49,112 nt of DNA, taken from NCBI GenBank assembly GCA_021847645.1, contig JAJZQG010000029.1:1-49112 (forward strand). Direction: 5' to 3'. Of this stretch, positions 37,768-46,611 are shown piece by piece. The notes below the pieces were generated by a model that was not told where the DNA came from, ran no database searches, and saw only the letters and a program-made list of their open reading frames with translations. Position numbers and translations under genes: made by a program. The DNA is from Myxococcales bacterium (GTDB lineage: Bacteria > Myxococcota_A > Polyangia > Polyangiales > Polyangiaceae). The first letter of the stretch is position 1; each line of letters opens with the position of its first letter.

Positions 37768-39582
37768 CTAGCGCGATTGTCCGCGGATGCGCGCGCGATG
37801 GCGCCGCACTCCGACCGCGGCCCCCACGGCTGCCAACAGCAGCGCACCCCAGCCGTCCCGCCGCTCGCCCGCCGGCACCACGCACCCGCAACCGCCGGCG
37901 TTCGATGGTGACACCGCGGGGTTGCCACCACCGTCCGCCGCGCCGCTCCCGCCGGCTCCCGCGGCTCCCCCGCCGTCGCCCGAGGCTCCGCCCGACCCGC
38001 CCGTCCCGCCGTCCACGTGCGGTGCACCACCCTCGAATTCGTACGCGCCAATGTCGTCCGCCACGCCTTGCGGCCGCGACAGACCGTCGAAATCGTCGGG
38101 CGGCTGATCGGGCCCGCCACCGACGTCGATCGCTGGACTGGATGCGGTCAGGTGCAGATCGCCTTGCTCCGGGTCGACCAGGAGCGGATCGGCGACGAGG
38201 GAGTGGGACTCCTGCTGGCTGGTGCTCTGGAATTGCGCCATCCCGATCCACGGGCCGGCCCACTTGAACAGCGGCTCTTCGCCCAGGCCGAACCACAGGT
38301 TGTAGGACGACGAGAGCGCGCTTTCGGAGCCTGTGTCTTCGACCTGCAGGCCAGCCTTGAAGCCGTCGAACAGATTGCCGTGCAGCGCAACGGCACCTGC
38401 GCGGTCCGCGATGAGCACGCCCGTGCGCGTGGGTCCCGCGAAGGTGTTGTAGTAGATCCGGTCGCCGCTGGACGTCTCGCCCGCCGTGCTGCCGTAGGCG
38501 ACTTGCAGCCCGCACATGCAGCCCAGGCTGGCACCAGCTTTCCAGACCACGTTGTTGAAGATCTGGTTGCCGCCGCCCACCCGCGCGAGGCCGATTCCTC
38601 CACCGGCGACGTCATGCACGAAGTTGGCAAAGACCTTCGCCGCGCTCTGCGAGGGATACTGCAGGAAGATACCGTAGCCGTTGGGCAGATCGTGGATCTC
38701 GTTGTTCCGCACCGTTCCGCCGGGCCCGGTCAAAATGATCCCGTGGTCCAGGTTCGGCCGGGTGCCGCCGTCGTGCACCGTGTTGGCCGCGAGGAATACG
38801 CCTGTGCCCTCGTCGGACGTGATGCCCGCCTCATGGAAGCCGTGGACGTCGAGGCCCACCGCCCACACGCTCGAGCCGGTCATCGACACCCCGTTTGAGG
38901 CGTTGTTCTCTCCGTTGATGTCGAGTCGTGCGAGACGGATGTAGTCGGCAGCAACGTAGACGATCGGGTCGTTCTTGGCCGCGTCGCGTGAGCCCCGGAT
39001 GACGGGCACCTCGGCGCCATATCCGCGCAGGGTAATGGGCGCGGTCAGGGTGCCCGACTGCCCGGGTCGGAAGTACAGCGCCGGCAGCGGTGTGCCGCTG
39101 GCGTCCTGCTCGTCGTAGGAGCCGGCCCGAATGAGCACGGTGTCGCCTTGCTGCAGCACCGAGAGCGCCTTGTGCAACGACTGGAATGGATCGGTCTCGG
39201 TGCCGGCGCCCGCATCGCTACCATTGGACGACACCACGTAGATCGTGCCGGCGTGCACCTGCAGCGTGGATGCGGAATCCAGCTCGTCGGACTGCGCGGT
39301 GCTCACATGAACCTTGCTCGACGAAGCTCCTGCCGGAACCCTGGCGATGATGAGCCGATCGGACCACAGGGGGATCTCGATCGACGTGGCGCTGCCGAAC
39401 TTGACCGTGCCCTTGTCCGCGCCGAACCCGGTCCCGTAGATTCCCACGAACGAGCCGTAGCTGGCCGAGTCCACGTCGAGGAAGCGGATCTTGGGGGGAG
39501 CGGCTGCGCTCGCCGCCGACGACACCAGCAGGACAGCGCTCGCAGCAGCAGCCGAAAGGCAAGCGGCGGACAATCGGTTCAT
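37768..39582 (-). CDS. secreted right-handed beta-helix protein with MYXO-CTERM-like anchor
   Basis: A 604-residue secreted protein. Signal peptide 1-27 (ends SSAASAAA), an IPT/TIG-like domain at about 30-110 (VGIYGTGFGADKGTVKFG), and a right-handed parallel beta-helix at about 115-510 with NxxHD-type turns (ANTVHDGGTR, NNEIHDLPNGYGI). After a Gly/Asp-rich spacer (520-565) comes a Cys motif (GGCGCVVP), a membrane segment and an Arg cluster (VRRHRARIR), the layout of MYXO-CTERM sorting tails. The protein is probably delivered to the cell surface. Carbohydrate binding or cleavage is possible but no catalytic residues can be named. Confidence 0.8.
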   Translation of the reverse strand: MNRLSAACLSAAAASAVLLVSSAASAAAPPKIRFLDVDSASYGSFVGIYGTGFGADKGTVKFGSATSIEIPLWSDRLIIARVPAGASSSKVHVSTAQSDELDSASTLQVHAGTIYVVSSNGSDAGAGTETDPFQSLHKALSVLQQGDTVLIRAGSYDEQDASGTPLPALYFRPGQSGTLTAPITLRGYGAEVPVIRGSRDAAKNDPIVYVAADYIRLARLDINGENNASNGVSMTGSSVWAVGLDVHGFHEAGITSDEGTGVFLAANTVHDGGTRPNLDHGIILTGPGGTVRNNEIHDLPNGYGIFLQYPSQSAAKVFANFVHDVAGGGIGLARVGGGNQIFNNVVWKAGASLGCMCGLQVAYGSTAGETSSGDRIYYNTFAGPTRTGVLIADRAGAVALHGNLFDGFKAGLQVEDTGSESALSSSYNLWFGLGEEPLFKWAGPWIGMAQFQSTSQQESHSLVADPLLVDPEQGDLHLTASSPAIDVGGGPDQPPDDFDGLSRPQGVADDIGAYEFEGGAPHVDGGTGGSGGASGDGGGAAGAGGSGAADGGGNPAVSPSNAGGCGCVVPAGERRDGWGALLLAAVGAAVGVRRHRARIRGQSR

Positions 39583-39731
39583 CTTCGTTCCTCGCCGGGC
39601 CGGCTCGCTCCGGCCCGCATGCTGCTGAAACTACCACACGCCCGGCGCTTGTCGTGAGCCAGCGTTCGATCCATCGTGGCGCCACCCCGTTCGCACGGCC
39701 GACCGTGCACCGGCTCTCTCCGAGGTGGCCA

Positions 39732-41531
39732 TTGAAACCCTGTGCCTTCGCCGCAGCGCTCGCCGCCCTTTGCCTGCCCGCATCCACCGCGCTCGCCTAC
39801 GGCGGACAAGTCCTCTCCGAACTGCCGTGTCCCGTCGACGAGCCCATGGGCCTCGCCGTCGACGGCGACTTCCTCTGGATCTCCGACATGACCGCCCCGG
39901 CGGTCGTCAAGGTCCGCGCTGCCGACGGCGCCATCGTCTCGCGCTTCGAGGTGCCTGGCTTTGCGCCCACGGGCCTCGCCGTGCGCGACGGTACCCTGCT
40001 GATTGCCGACCGCAATCTCGACTACATCACCCGCCGCTCGACCTCGACCGAGCTGAGCCCGTCGACCATTCCGTTCTACGAGCAGTGGCCTGCGGGCATG
40101 GCCTGGGACGGCGCGCACCTGTGGGTCGCCGACGCACGCAACGCCAAGATCCACGAGATCGACGCGGACGACGGCACCACGATCCAGAGCTTCGAAGCGC
40201 CTGCGAAGGCACCGAGCGGCCTGGCCTTTGACGGCCGGTACTTGTGGGTCGCCGACCATGGCAAGGACGAGCTGTACAGGGTGGACCGGCGCGACGGCGC
40301 GGTGCTGACGATCCTGCCGTCGCCGGGGCCCTATCCCAACGCGCTTGCGGCAGCCGATGGAACCCTGTGGGTTGCCGACTACCAGACGAGGCGCCTTTCG
40401 CGCGTGGCGCTGCCCGATGACACGCCGTATGTCGAGGACCAGCCCCGGCGCGTCCACATCAGCTACTCCGTCGCCTATCGCGGCAAGGGAACGGGAACCG
40501 TCTCGAACCTCGTGAGCTACGTCGCCGTGCCCCGCGAGATCCCCGGCCAGCATATCCTGGGCGCCCTGAAGTTCGACCCGACCCCGTCGCGCGTCATCAC
40601 CGACGCTTGGGGCCAGCAGATCGCCGTGTTTGAGCTCGGCTCGCTGCCCGCCGGCAAGGAGCGCACCGTGCGCTGGGAGGGCGACTTCGCCCTGTACCGC
40701 CTGCGCTTCCACATCCTGCCCGAGCGCGTCAATCGCGATCCGATCCCCGCGTCGATGAAGCCATGGCTGGCCGACGGCAAGAAGTACGATCTGTCATCGC
40801 CCGAGTTGGCCGCGATCGTGGACAAGGTCACCGATGGCAAGACGACCACCTACGACAAGGCGCGCGCGATCTACGAGCACATCGCAAAGGTCATCACCTA
40901 CGATCGCAGCGCCGGCTGGGACGACGCCGCGGCCGTGCTGAAACGAGGCACCGGCAGCTGCAGCGAGTACACCTTCGCGCTCGTTGCGATGCTTCGCAAG
41001 GCAGGGATCCCCGCCCGCTATGTCGGCGCGGTCTCCGAGCGCGGCGACCAGGCCAGCTTCGATGATGTCTTCCATCGCTGGGCCGAGGCGTGGCTGCCCG
41101 GCTACGGCTGGGTTCCCCTCGACGCCAACGCCGCGCACGGAGAGCCGCCCGGCGAGCGGGGCGCGTACTTCGGGGGGCGCAGCAACCGCCAGCTCGTCAC
41201 CACGATCGAAGGCGGCGGCACGCCTTATCTGGATTGGAGCTACAACTCCTACGAAACCTGGGACGCCATGGGCGACGCGACCCTCGAGACCATGCCCATC
41301 GCCCGGTATCGTCCGCTCGAGGCTGGCCCTCCGCCCGCAGCCGCCTCCGCACCCAGCGTGCTCGCCCCGCGTCTGACTCCGGCCGAGCCCGTGTCCGGAC
41401 CGCCCGCGTCGGGCGACACGCACACGCAACCGCGCGGCTCCGATCCGTGGTTCGCAGCCGTCGCCCTGCTGCTGGCCGCAGCTTTGGGCCTGGCCGTCGG
41501 CCGGTTCGGCGCACGGAGCCAAGAGCCCTGA
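39732..41531 (+). CDS. NHL-repeat/transglutaminase-like membrane-anchored protein
   Basis: From the TTG at 39732 the protein has 599 residues with a clean signal peptide (ends STALA, residue 22). A GTG at 39654 would also be in frame but adds a basic leader. Residues 30-230 hold four or five NHL/beta-propeller-like repeats (GLAVDGDFLWISD, GMAWDGAHLWVAD, GLAFDGRYLWVAD). Residues 380-470 form a transglutaminase core with triad C410 (GTGSCSEY), H448 (FHRWAEAW) and D464 (VPLDAN). A C-terminal membrane segment (AALGLAVGRFG) anchors it. Extracytoplasmic peptide or protein processing is likely. Confidence 0.85.
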   Translation: MKPCAFAAALAALCLPASTALAYGGQVLSELPCPVDEPMGLAVDGDFLWISDMTAPAVVKVRAADGAIVSRFEVPGFAPTGLAVRDGTLLIADRNLDYITRRSTSTELSPSTIPFYEQWPAGMAWDGAHLWVADARNAKIHEIDADDGTTIQSFEAPAKAPSGLAFDGRYLWVADHGKDELYRVDRRDGAVLTILPSPGPYPNALAAADGTLWVADYQTRRLSRVALPDDTPYVEDQPRRVHISYSVAYRGKGTGTVSNLVSYVAVPREIPGQHILGALKFDPTPSRVITDAWGQQIAVFELGSLPAGKERTVRWEGDFALYRLRFHILPERVNRDPIPASMKPWLADGKKYDLSSPELAAIVDKVTDGKTTTYDKARAIYEHIAKVITYDRSAGWDDAAAVLKRGTGSCSEYTFALVAMLRKAGIPARYVGAVSERGDQASFDDVFHRWAEAWLPGYGWVPLDANAAHGEPPGERGAYFGGRSNRQLVTTIEGGGTPYLDWSYNSYETWDAMGDATLETMPIARYRPLEAGPPPAAASAPSVLAPRLTPAEPVSGPPASGDTHTQPRGSDPWFAAVALLLAAALGLAVGRFGARSQEP

Positions 41532-41561
41532 GCCTGCGCGCGCCCTGACCGAGCCCAAGGC

Positions 41562-43136
41562 TCAGCTGCTCGGCGAGCCTTGAGCGCGCTGCGACGGACC
41601 GTCGATGTTGGGCAGGAACGCGATCAGCACCATGCCGGGCAGCGCGGCCAGGAACGTGAAGCCGAAGAACCAGGCGAAGCCCATCGCCTTCGCGAGGAAC
41701 CCGCTCGCGACTCCGGCCACCGTGAAGCTCACGCTCATCAGGGCCGTGAGGATCGCCATGTGCGACGCCTTGTGGGACGGGTCGCAGCTTCGCATCAGGT
41801 AGACCATGAACACGGCGGTTCCCAGGCCTTCGCCGAAGTTCTCGAGCATGATGACCAAGCCGATGGGCAGCAGCCCGACGGCCATGCGGGCCCCGGCGAT
41901 CGCCAGTCCCATGTACAGCAGGTGCAGCACGTTCTGCATCAGAGCGAACGGCCAGATCCATCGTCGCAGGCCCTGGTGCGAGATCAGCCAGCCGCCGGCG
42001 AACGTCCCGAGGAACGATGCGACCACGCCCAGCGTGCCGTTCGCGAAGCCGTACTGATCCAGCGACAGGTGCAGCACGTCGCGCAGGAACGGCCACTTCA
42101 TCTTTTGCAGGAACGACTCCCCGGCGCGGAACAGCACCACGAACGCCAGCACGCGTCCGACCATCGGCCGCGCCATGAAGTCCACGAAGGCCGCGGCGTA
42201 CGCCGACTCACGCAGCGCCATGCGTCGTGCGAGCGGCTTGCGCACGGCCAGGCCGAGCGCCAGGACGGCCAGCAGGCCGATTGCGATCCAGCTGCCGGCC
42301 GACAGCTCGGCCAGCCACGGCATGGACGGCAGCGCCTGCCGCAAGGACGACAGCCAGGAAGGGCAGTGGCCGAATCGTCGCGCAAGGATGATCGCGGCGG
42401 CGAGGGCGGCGCCGACGGTGAGAACGCGGGGCCGGATGGCCGATCGCACGAAAGCCAGCCACGGCCGCTTGCGCGTTTCGATGCCGGGCAATACGCGCCA
42501 GTGCACGATCGTCAGGGCGGCCATCACGGCTGCTGCGGCCGCGAGCCCCAGGCGCCAGCCGACCCAGCCGATCAACATGACGATCGGCCCGCGCACCAGC
42601 AGGCTCGCCGCCTTGTACGCCATGGCGCGGAACCCGACGAAGCGCGACTGACCAGCGGTGTCCAGCGCCTCGAGGTAGTAGCCGTCGATGGCGATGTCGT
42701 GGGTGGCCGCGAGCACGGCGAGCGCGACGAACAAGGCGGCGGCCGCCACGAGCAGGTGGGAGCCGGAGGCCGACAGCGACAGCGCGACCAGGCCGATCGT
42801 CAGGGCGACTTCGACCCAGACCAGCCACCGGCGCTTGGTCTCGATCTGGTCCACCAACGGCGCCCAGAGGAACTTGAGGTTCCACGGCAAGTGGAGCAGG
42901 GATGTCAGCCCGATCACCTGCAGGCTGGCGCCCATCTCCTTGAACATGACCTCGGCGAGGTTGTTGACGATGGAGTAGGGGTAGCCTTCGGCGAAGTAGG
43001 TCGTGGACACCCACAAGCCGGGCTTGGCGTTGCCGCCCCTGGGCGTCTGCACGCCGGGCGAACGCTCCGCTGAAGACGCGGGCGGCTCGACGCCGCTCAT
43101 GTCATCCACAGCCTCTGATGGGACCGGAGCATCCAT
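41562..43136 (-). CDS. AmpG-like MFS permease
   Basis: A 524-residue transporter with 12 or more membrane segments and the AmpG-type start (STTYFAEGYPYSI, then FLWAPLVDQ and HDIAIDGYYLEAL). AmpG relatives import muropeptides or related sugars. The start ATG at 43136 or 43100 gives a cytoplasmic leader of 24-36 residues; longer open frame upstream is antisense to the rubrerythrin gene and was not used. It is convergent with the transglutaminase gene (30 nt). A long Ala/Leu-rich loop in the middle (about 235-290) is unusual for the family. Confidence 0.8.
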   Translation of the reverse strand: MDAPVPSEAVDDMSGVEPPASSAERSPGVQTPRGGNAKPGLWVSTTYFAEGYPYSIVNNLAEVMFKEMGASLQVIGLTSLLHLPWNLKFLWAPLVDQIETKRRWLVWVEVALTIGLVALSLSASGSHLLVAAAALFVALAVLAATHDIAIDGYYLEALDTAGQSRFVGFRAMAYKAASLLVRGPIVMLIGWVGWRLGLAAAAAVMAALTIVHWRVLPGIETRKRPWLAFVRSAIRPRVLTVGAALAAAIILARRFGHCPSWLSSLRQALPSMPWLAELSAGSWIAIGLLAVLALGLAVRKPLARRMALRESAYAAAFVDFMARPMVGRVLAFVVLFRAGESFLQKMKWPFLRDVLHLSLDQYGFANGTLGVVASFLGTFAGGWLISHQGLRRWIWPFALMQNVLHLLYMGLAIAGARMAVGLLPIGLVIMLENFGEGLGTAVFMVYLMRSCDPSHKASHMAILTALMSVSFTVAGVASGFLAKAMGFAWFFGFTFLAALPGMVLIAFLPNIDGPSQRAQGSPSS

Positions 43137-43408
43137 CGCCTTCCAGGCTCGAGCGTCTGCCGCCGCGGGATCGGGCGGGCCTCTGGTGGCTCCTATCACG
43201 CGGCCTCGGTGCGAGGCACATTTGCGGCGGTCGTGTCGGAGCCCGCGCGCCGGTCGGCTGGGAGCTCGATGGAAAGGCGAGGCGCTGCCTGCCGGCCGGA
43301 ACAGGCACGGCCGTCCGGTTTCCTGCAAGCGCGCCCGGTCGTCGCCTCGCGCAGCGCGAGCGGCAGAGGTCGGGAGAACGGCGGCCCGCGCCGGCCGTCG
43401 CTGCCAGG

Positions 43409-43864
43409 TCAGTTCTCCTGGTAGATGAGCTCGTCGTACTGCACTTCGAAGTTGAGCTTGTGGTTGGCTTCTTCGTGCGCGAGGAACAGGAACACCTCGC
43501 GGGTATCCTTGTCCGGAGCGGCCGCGGCCATGTCCATGTACAGCCGGTACGCCGCCTTCTCCTTCTTCATGGCGATGATGAGCGCGCCCTGGAACGACAG
43601 GTCGGGCGTGACCTCCACCTCGACCAGGTAGTCGCCGATCTTCAGGTCCGGCACGTTGGCCACGGCACCGATGTCGAGCTTGCGGCCCGCGCGCACCGCT
43701 TCGAGCTTCGCCTTGTGCCCGCGCTCCTGGTTGGCAAAGTCCAGCAGCGTCTGCTTGACGTGGTCGTCGGTCACCTTGCCGGCCAGCCCGGTGTAGAACT
43801 CGAACGCTGCCTGCTCCTCCTGGATGGCGAATTGGAGCAGCTCGTCGAACTTCTGCTTGTTCAT
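43409..43864 (-). CDS. rubrerythrin-like ferritin-family diiron protein
   Basis: A 151-residue four-helix protein with the ferritin-like E-x6-Y and E-x-x-H metal patterns (AIQEEQAAFEFYTG, NQERGHKAK, MKKEKAAYRLY, AHEEANHKL). It lacks the C-terminal rubredoxin domain of true rubrerythrins. Peroxide reduction or iron handling under oxidative stress is the usual role. Strong ribosome site AGGAGATAAGG precedes the ATG at 43864. Divergent from the GerW-like gene; the 272 nt downstream to the permease hold no recognised element. Confidence 0.85.
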   Translation of the reverse strand: MNKQKFDELLQFAIQEEQAAFEFYTGLAGKVTDDHVKQTLLDFANQERGHKAKLEAVRAGRKLDIGAVANVPDLKIGDYLVEVEVTPDLSFQGALIIAMKKEKAAYRLYMDMAAAAPDKDTREVFLFLAHEEANHKLNFEVQYDELIYQEN

Positions 43865-44124
43865 CCTTATCTCCTGGTGGTCTTGCGTGGGCCTCGACCC
43901 GTGCTTCCTCGAGCAGGCCCGCCCCGTCGGATAGCCCGAATCCGGACGCGATGCACGCGGGTTGCATGTTCAGGTTGACTCTTGACCCGGCGGTGCTCTT
44001 CTGTGGTTTTCGGCACGGGGAGCAGGACGTGCTTCTGACGTTTGTGATGACACGGACCCGCGGTCTGTTGTGCCCAGCGCGCGCCGTGGCGGCATGTCAC
44101 CCCAGAAGGGATTGGAGAACGCTG

Positions 44125-44502
44125 ATGGAACTGGACGATCTCGTAACCCACCTGATGCAGCAGCTATATCGTGTTTCCAAGTCCGAATCCGTGGTCGGAC
44201 GACCCATGAACTTCGCTGACAACCACGTCGTGCCACTCTGCAGGGTCTCGGTCGGCTTCGGAACCGGCTCGGGCGACGTGACCGGCGAGGTCACCAGCCG
44301 CGGTGCTGCCGTCGATCTCGGCGGCGCGGGAGGCGGGCTGGTGGTCGAGCCCCGCGCGTTCGTGGTGGTCAGCAAGGGCGGCAACGCCCAGATGCTGACC
44401 GTACGCCGCGGCGCCAAGGCCATCATCCAGCGCGCCATCGACGTGCTGCCCGATACCGTCAACCAGGTGCTGCCACCCAAGCCCGAGGACGAAAAGAAGT
44501 AG
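44125..44502 (+). CDS. GerW/YtfJ-family protein, copy 1
   Basis: A 125-residue member of the Spore_YtfJ (GerW) family: a helical start (HLMQQLYRVSKSESVVGRP), a Gly-rich middle (GFGTGSGDV, VDLGGAGGGL) and the conserved VEPRAFVVVSKGG strand pair. ATG at 44125 follows GGAG. In Bacillus GerW acts in spore germination, but the family is also found in non-sporing and Gram-negative bacteria with unknown role. First gene of a GerW-DUF2953-GerW operon. Confidence 0.8.
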   Translation: MELDDLVTHLMQQLYRVSKSESVVGRPMNFADNHVVPLCRVSVGFGTGSGDVTGEVTSRGAAVDLGGAGGGLVVEPRAFVVVSKGGNAQMLTVRRGAKAIIQRAIDVLPDTVNQVLPPKPEDEKK

Positions 44503-44557
44503 GCCGCTCGCCGGGCGGTTGGCGATGTGAACCTCGAGGACCAGAAACGACGGGATC

Positions 44558-45343
44558 GTGCAGTGGTACCAAGCGCTATGGCCGGAGCTGACAAGGGCGG
44601 CACTCATCGTGTCGGCCATCGCTGGAGCGACGACCGCTCTGGCGGCCATGCTCGTGGCGCGCAAGCTCCTGCTGGGCTTGATCGTGGCCGTCTACGCGCC
44701 GATCCCGATCCGCGGGAACCTCAAGGCCCGGGGCGAGTTCGGCAAGAGCTGGTTCCTCGCGGGTGCGCTGGAGATCCTGGACCTGGTCACGATCGCCTTT
44801 GCCGCGGCCCACGGCATCCTGCCTGTCGTTCAGGTCTATGTGCTGGACCGCAAGCTGCTTCACCGCACGATCACCCCGGGCACGTGGAAGAAGCTCACCG
44901 AGCGCAAGCCCCAGGAGCCGACGGCCGACAAGGACGGCATCATCCGCAAGCTCGAGCGGTGGCACGATCAGGTGCAGCGCTGGTTCGACCTGCGCGCACT
45001 TCGGCAGTTCCTGCGCAGGCAGCTGCGGTTCGTTCGTGTCAACCGCATGGAAGGCGAGCTGGTCTACAGCTTGTCGGACTTCGCCTGGACGGGCATGACG
45101 TTTGGGTTGTTGTCCACGGTCGCGGGGCTGCTCGCGCCGCTGGGCACCTTCCGGGTCGAGCCCAAGTGGGAAGAGCTGACGCGGGGCGAGGCCAAGATGG
45201 AGCTCGACACGGCGCTCTTGCCCCTTCGCATCCTCTTTTCGACGATTGCCTTTGTCATTACCAACATCAAGCTGCGCAAGCCCAAGCCACGCAAGCTGGC
45301 GGCTGCGCCTCATCTGGATAGGGAGGCCCAACATGGCCGGTAA
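44558..45343 (+). CDS. DUF2953-like membrane protein
   Basis: A GTG-started 261-residue protein. A membrane segment lies at about 10-45, a charged middle at 115-165, and the DUF2953-like C-terminal block (SDFAWTGMTFGLLSTVAGLL, then RVEPKWEE) at about 170-225, with a last hydrophobic stretch at 225-240. In Bacillus the DUF2953 gene ytfI is next to ytfJ (gerW), which supports the assignment. Its stop overlaps the second GerW gene by 11 nt. Confidence 0.65.
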   Translation: MQWYQALWPELTRAALIVSAIAGATTALAAMLVARKLLLGLIVAVYAPIPIRGNLKARGEFGKSWFLAGALEILDLVTIAFAAAHGILPVVQVYVLDRKLLHRTITPGTWKKLTERKPQEPTADKDGIIRKLERWHDQVQRWFDLRALRQFLRRQLRFVRVNRMEGELVYSLSDFAWTGMTFGLLSTVAGLLAPLGTFRVEPKWEELTRGEAKMELDTALLPLRILFSTIAFVITNIKLRKPKPRKLAAAPHLDREAQHGR

Positions 45344-45785
45344 GCTCGAAAGCGTAGTGGACAACCTGATCGACGGCATGCACCAGATCTCGAAGATCGA
45401 GACCGTAGTCGGCGAACCCCTGCAGGCCGGCGACGCGATGCTCGTGCCCATCCATCGCGTGCGCATGGGATTCGGCGCTGCCACCGTGGGCGCCGGCGGT
45501 CACGGCGACACGGGCGAGGGGCACTACGGCGGCCGTGGCGTCGGCGGCGGCGTCCAGATCGAGCCCATCGCCGTCGTCGCCGTCTCCAAGGACGGCCGCC
45601 CGCGGCTGATGGCGGTGGACGGCGAGCCCGAGCAGATGCTCGGCCAGTTGTTCGACCAGATACCCGACCTGATCGGTCGCGTGATCGGCCTGATCTCCGG
45701 CAAGCGCAGCGCCGCGTCGCACGAGGCCCTGGAAGAGCCGGCCGCCGCGCGCCTTGCCGACAAGGACAAGGAAGAAGCCAAGTAG
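45333..45785 (+). CDS. GerW/YtfJ-family protein, copy 2
   Basis: A 150-residue second YtfJ-family protein: VDNLIDGMHQISKIETVVGEP, a His/Gly-rich loop (AGGHGDTGEGHYGGRGVGGG) and VQIEPIAVVAVSKDG. It is a paralogue of the copy at 44125, more divergent in the loop and with a longer Lys/Glu tail. GGGAGG precedes the ATG, which overlaps the DUF2953 stop by 11 nt. The three genes are presumably translated together. Confidence 0.8.
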   Translation: MAGKLESVVDNLIDGMHQISKIETVVGEPLQAGDAMLVPIHRVRMGFGAATVGAGGHGDTGEGHYGGRGVGGGVQIEPIAVVAVSKDGRPRLMAVDGEPEQMLGQLFDQIPDLIGRVIGLISGKRSAASHEALEEPAAARLADKDKEEAK

Positions 45786-45855
45786 CCCTCCGGCTCGCCG
45801 TATGCGAAGCATCCCTCGCGCGTCCTGACGTCGCGCGGCTTCGCCCTTCCATCCC

Positions 45856-46611
45856 ATGTTCGATCGCGCACGCGTCTTCGTGGTCGTCCCGGCCCATAAC
45901 GAGCAACGCCTCGTCGCGCGTACCCTGCGCGGCATCCCACCGCTCGTCGACGGCATCGTGGTGGTGGACGACGCGAGCGACGACGACACGAGCGGCGCCG
46001 CGCACGCGGTGGGCGACGATCGCGTGATGGTGCTGCGCCACGAGGTCAACCGCGGCGTGGGTGCGGCGATCGCCACCGGCTACAAGCACGCGCTCGAGCA
46101 CGAGGCGGACGTTGTCGTCGTGATGGCCGGCGACAACCAGATGCACCCGCACGACCTGCCGTCGTTGCTTCGGCCGATCCTGGACGGCGCGGCCGACTAC
46201 GCCAAGGGCGATCGGCTGCATCACCCCGAGGTGGCGCGCATGCCGCTCGCGCGCCGGCTGGGCGGCTCCGTGATGAGCGCCTGCACGCGCCTGGCCCTGG
46301 GCCTCGACAGCTTGTCCGACAGCCAGTGCGGCTACACGGCGATCTCGCGCCGCGCCCTGCTGCTCCTCGATCTCGACGCGCTCTGGCCGCGCTTCGGCTA
46401 CCCCAACGACCTGCTCGGCCAGCTTCGAGAACGCGGCATGCGCACCGTCGATGTGGTCGTGCGCCCCGTCTACGCCGACGAAAAGAGCGAGCTGCGCGCG
46501 CGGCATGTCGCCGTGATCCTGTGGCTCATCGCGCGCGCGGCCTGGCGCGTTCGAGCCCACTCCCTCGCGTCTCGTGCGACGGTCAGACGCCCTTCAGGCT
46601 CCGATCGATGA
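45856..46611 (+). CDS. glycosyltransferase family 2, polyprenyl-phosphate-sugar type
   Basis: A 251-residue GT-A fold transferase: [12 protein letters not shown] (14-25 area), the nucleotide-binding [11 protein letters not shown], and the acceptor-site D in [12 protein letters not shown]. It resembles dolichol/undecaprenyl-phosphate mannosyl- or glucosyltransferases, without extra membrane segments, so it likely acts at the inner membrane face. Its 3' end overlaps the convergent purB gene by 29 nt. Confidence 0.8.
   Translation: MFDRARVFVVVPAHNEQRLVARTLRGIPPLVDGIVVVDDASDDDTSGAAHAVGDDRVMVLRHEVNRGVGAAIATGYKHALEHEADVVVVMAGDNQMHPHDLPSLLRPILDGAADYAKGDRLHHPEVARMPLARRLGGSVMSACTRLALGLDSLSDSQCGYTAISRRALLLLDLDALWPRFGYPNDLLGQLRERGMRTVDVVVRPVYADEKSELRARHVAVILWLIARAAWRVRAHSLASRATVRRPSGSDR

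Noticed and set aside
41551..41563. Short hairpin GAGCC-CAA-GGCTC between two convergent genes
   Set aside because: Only five pairs, no T-run; too weak to call a terminator.
43137..43967. An N-terminal extension of the AmpG-like permease
   Set aside because: It is antisense-frame sequence over the rubrerythrin gene and has no membrane or family features.
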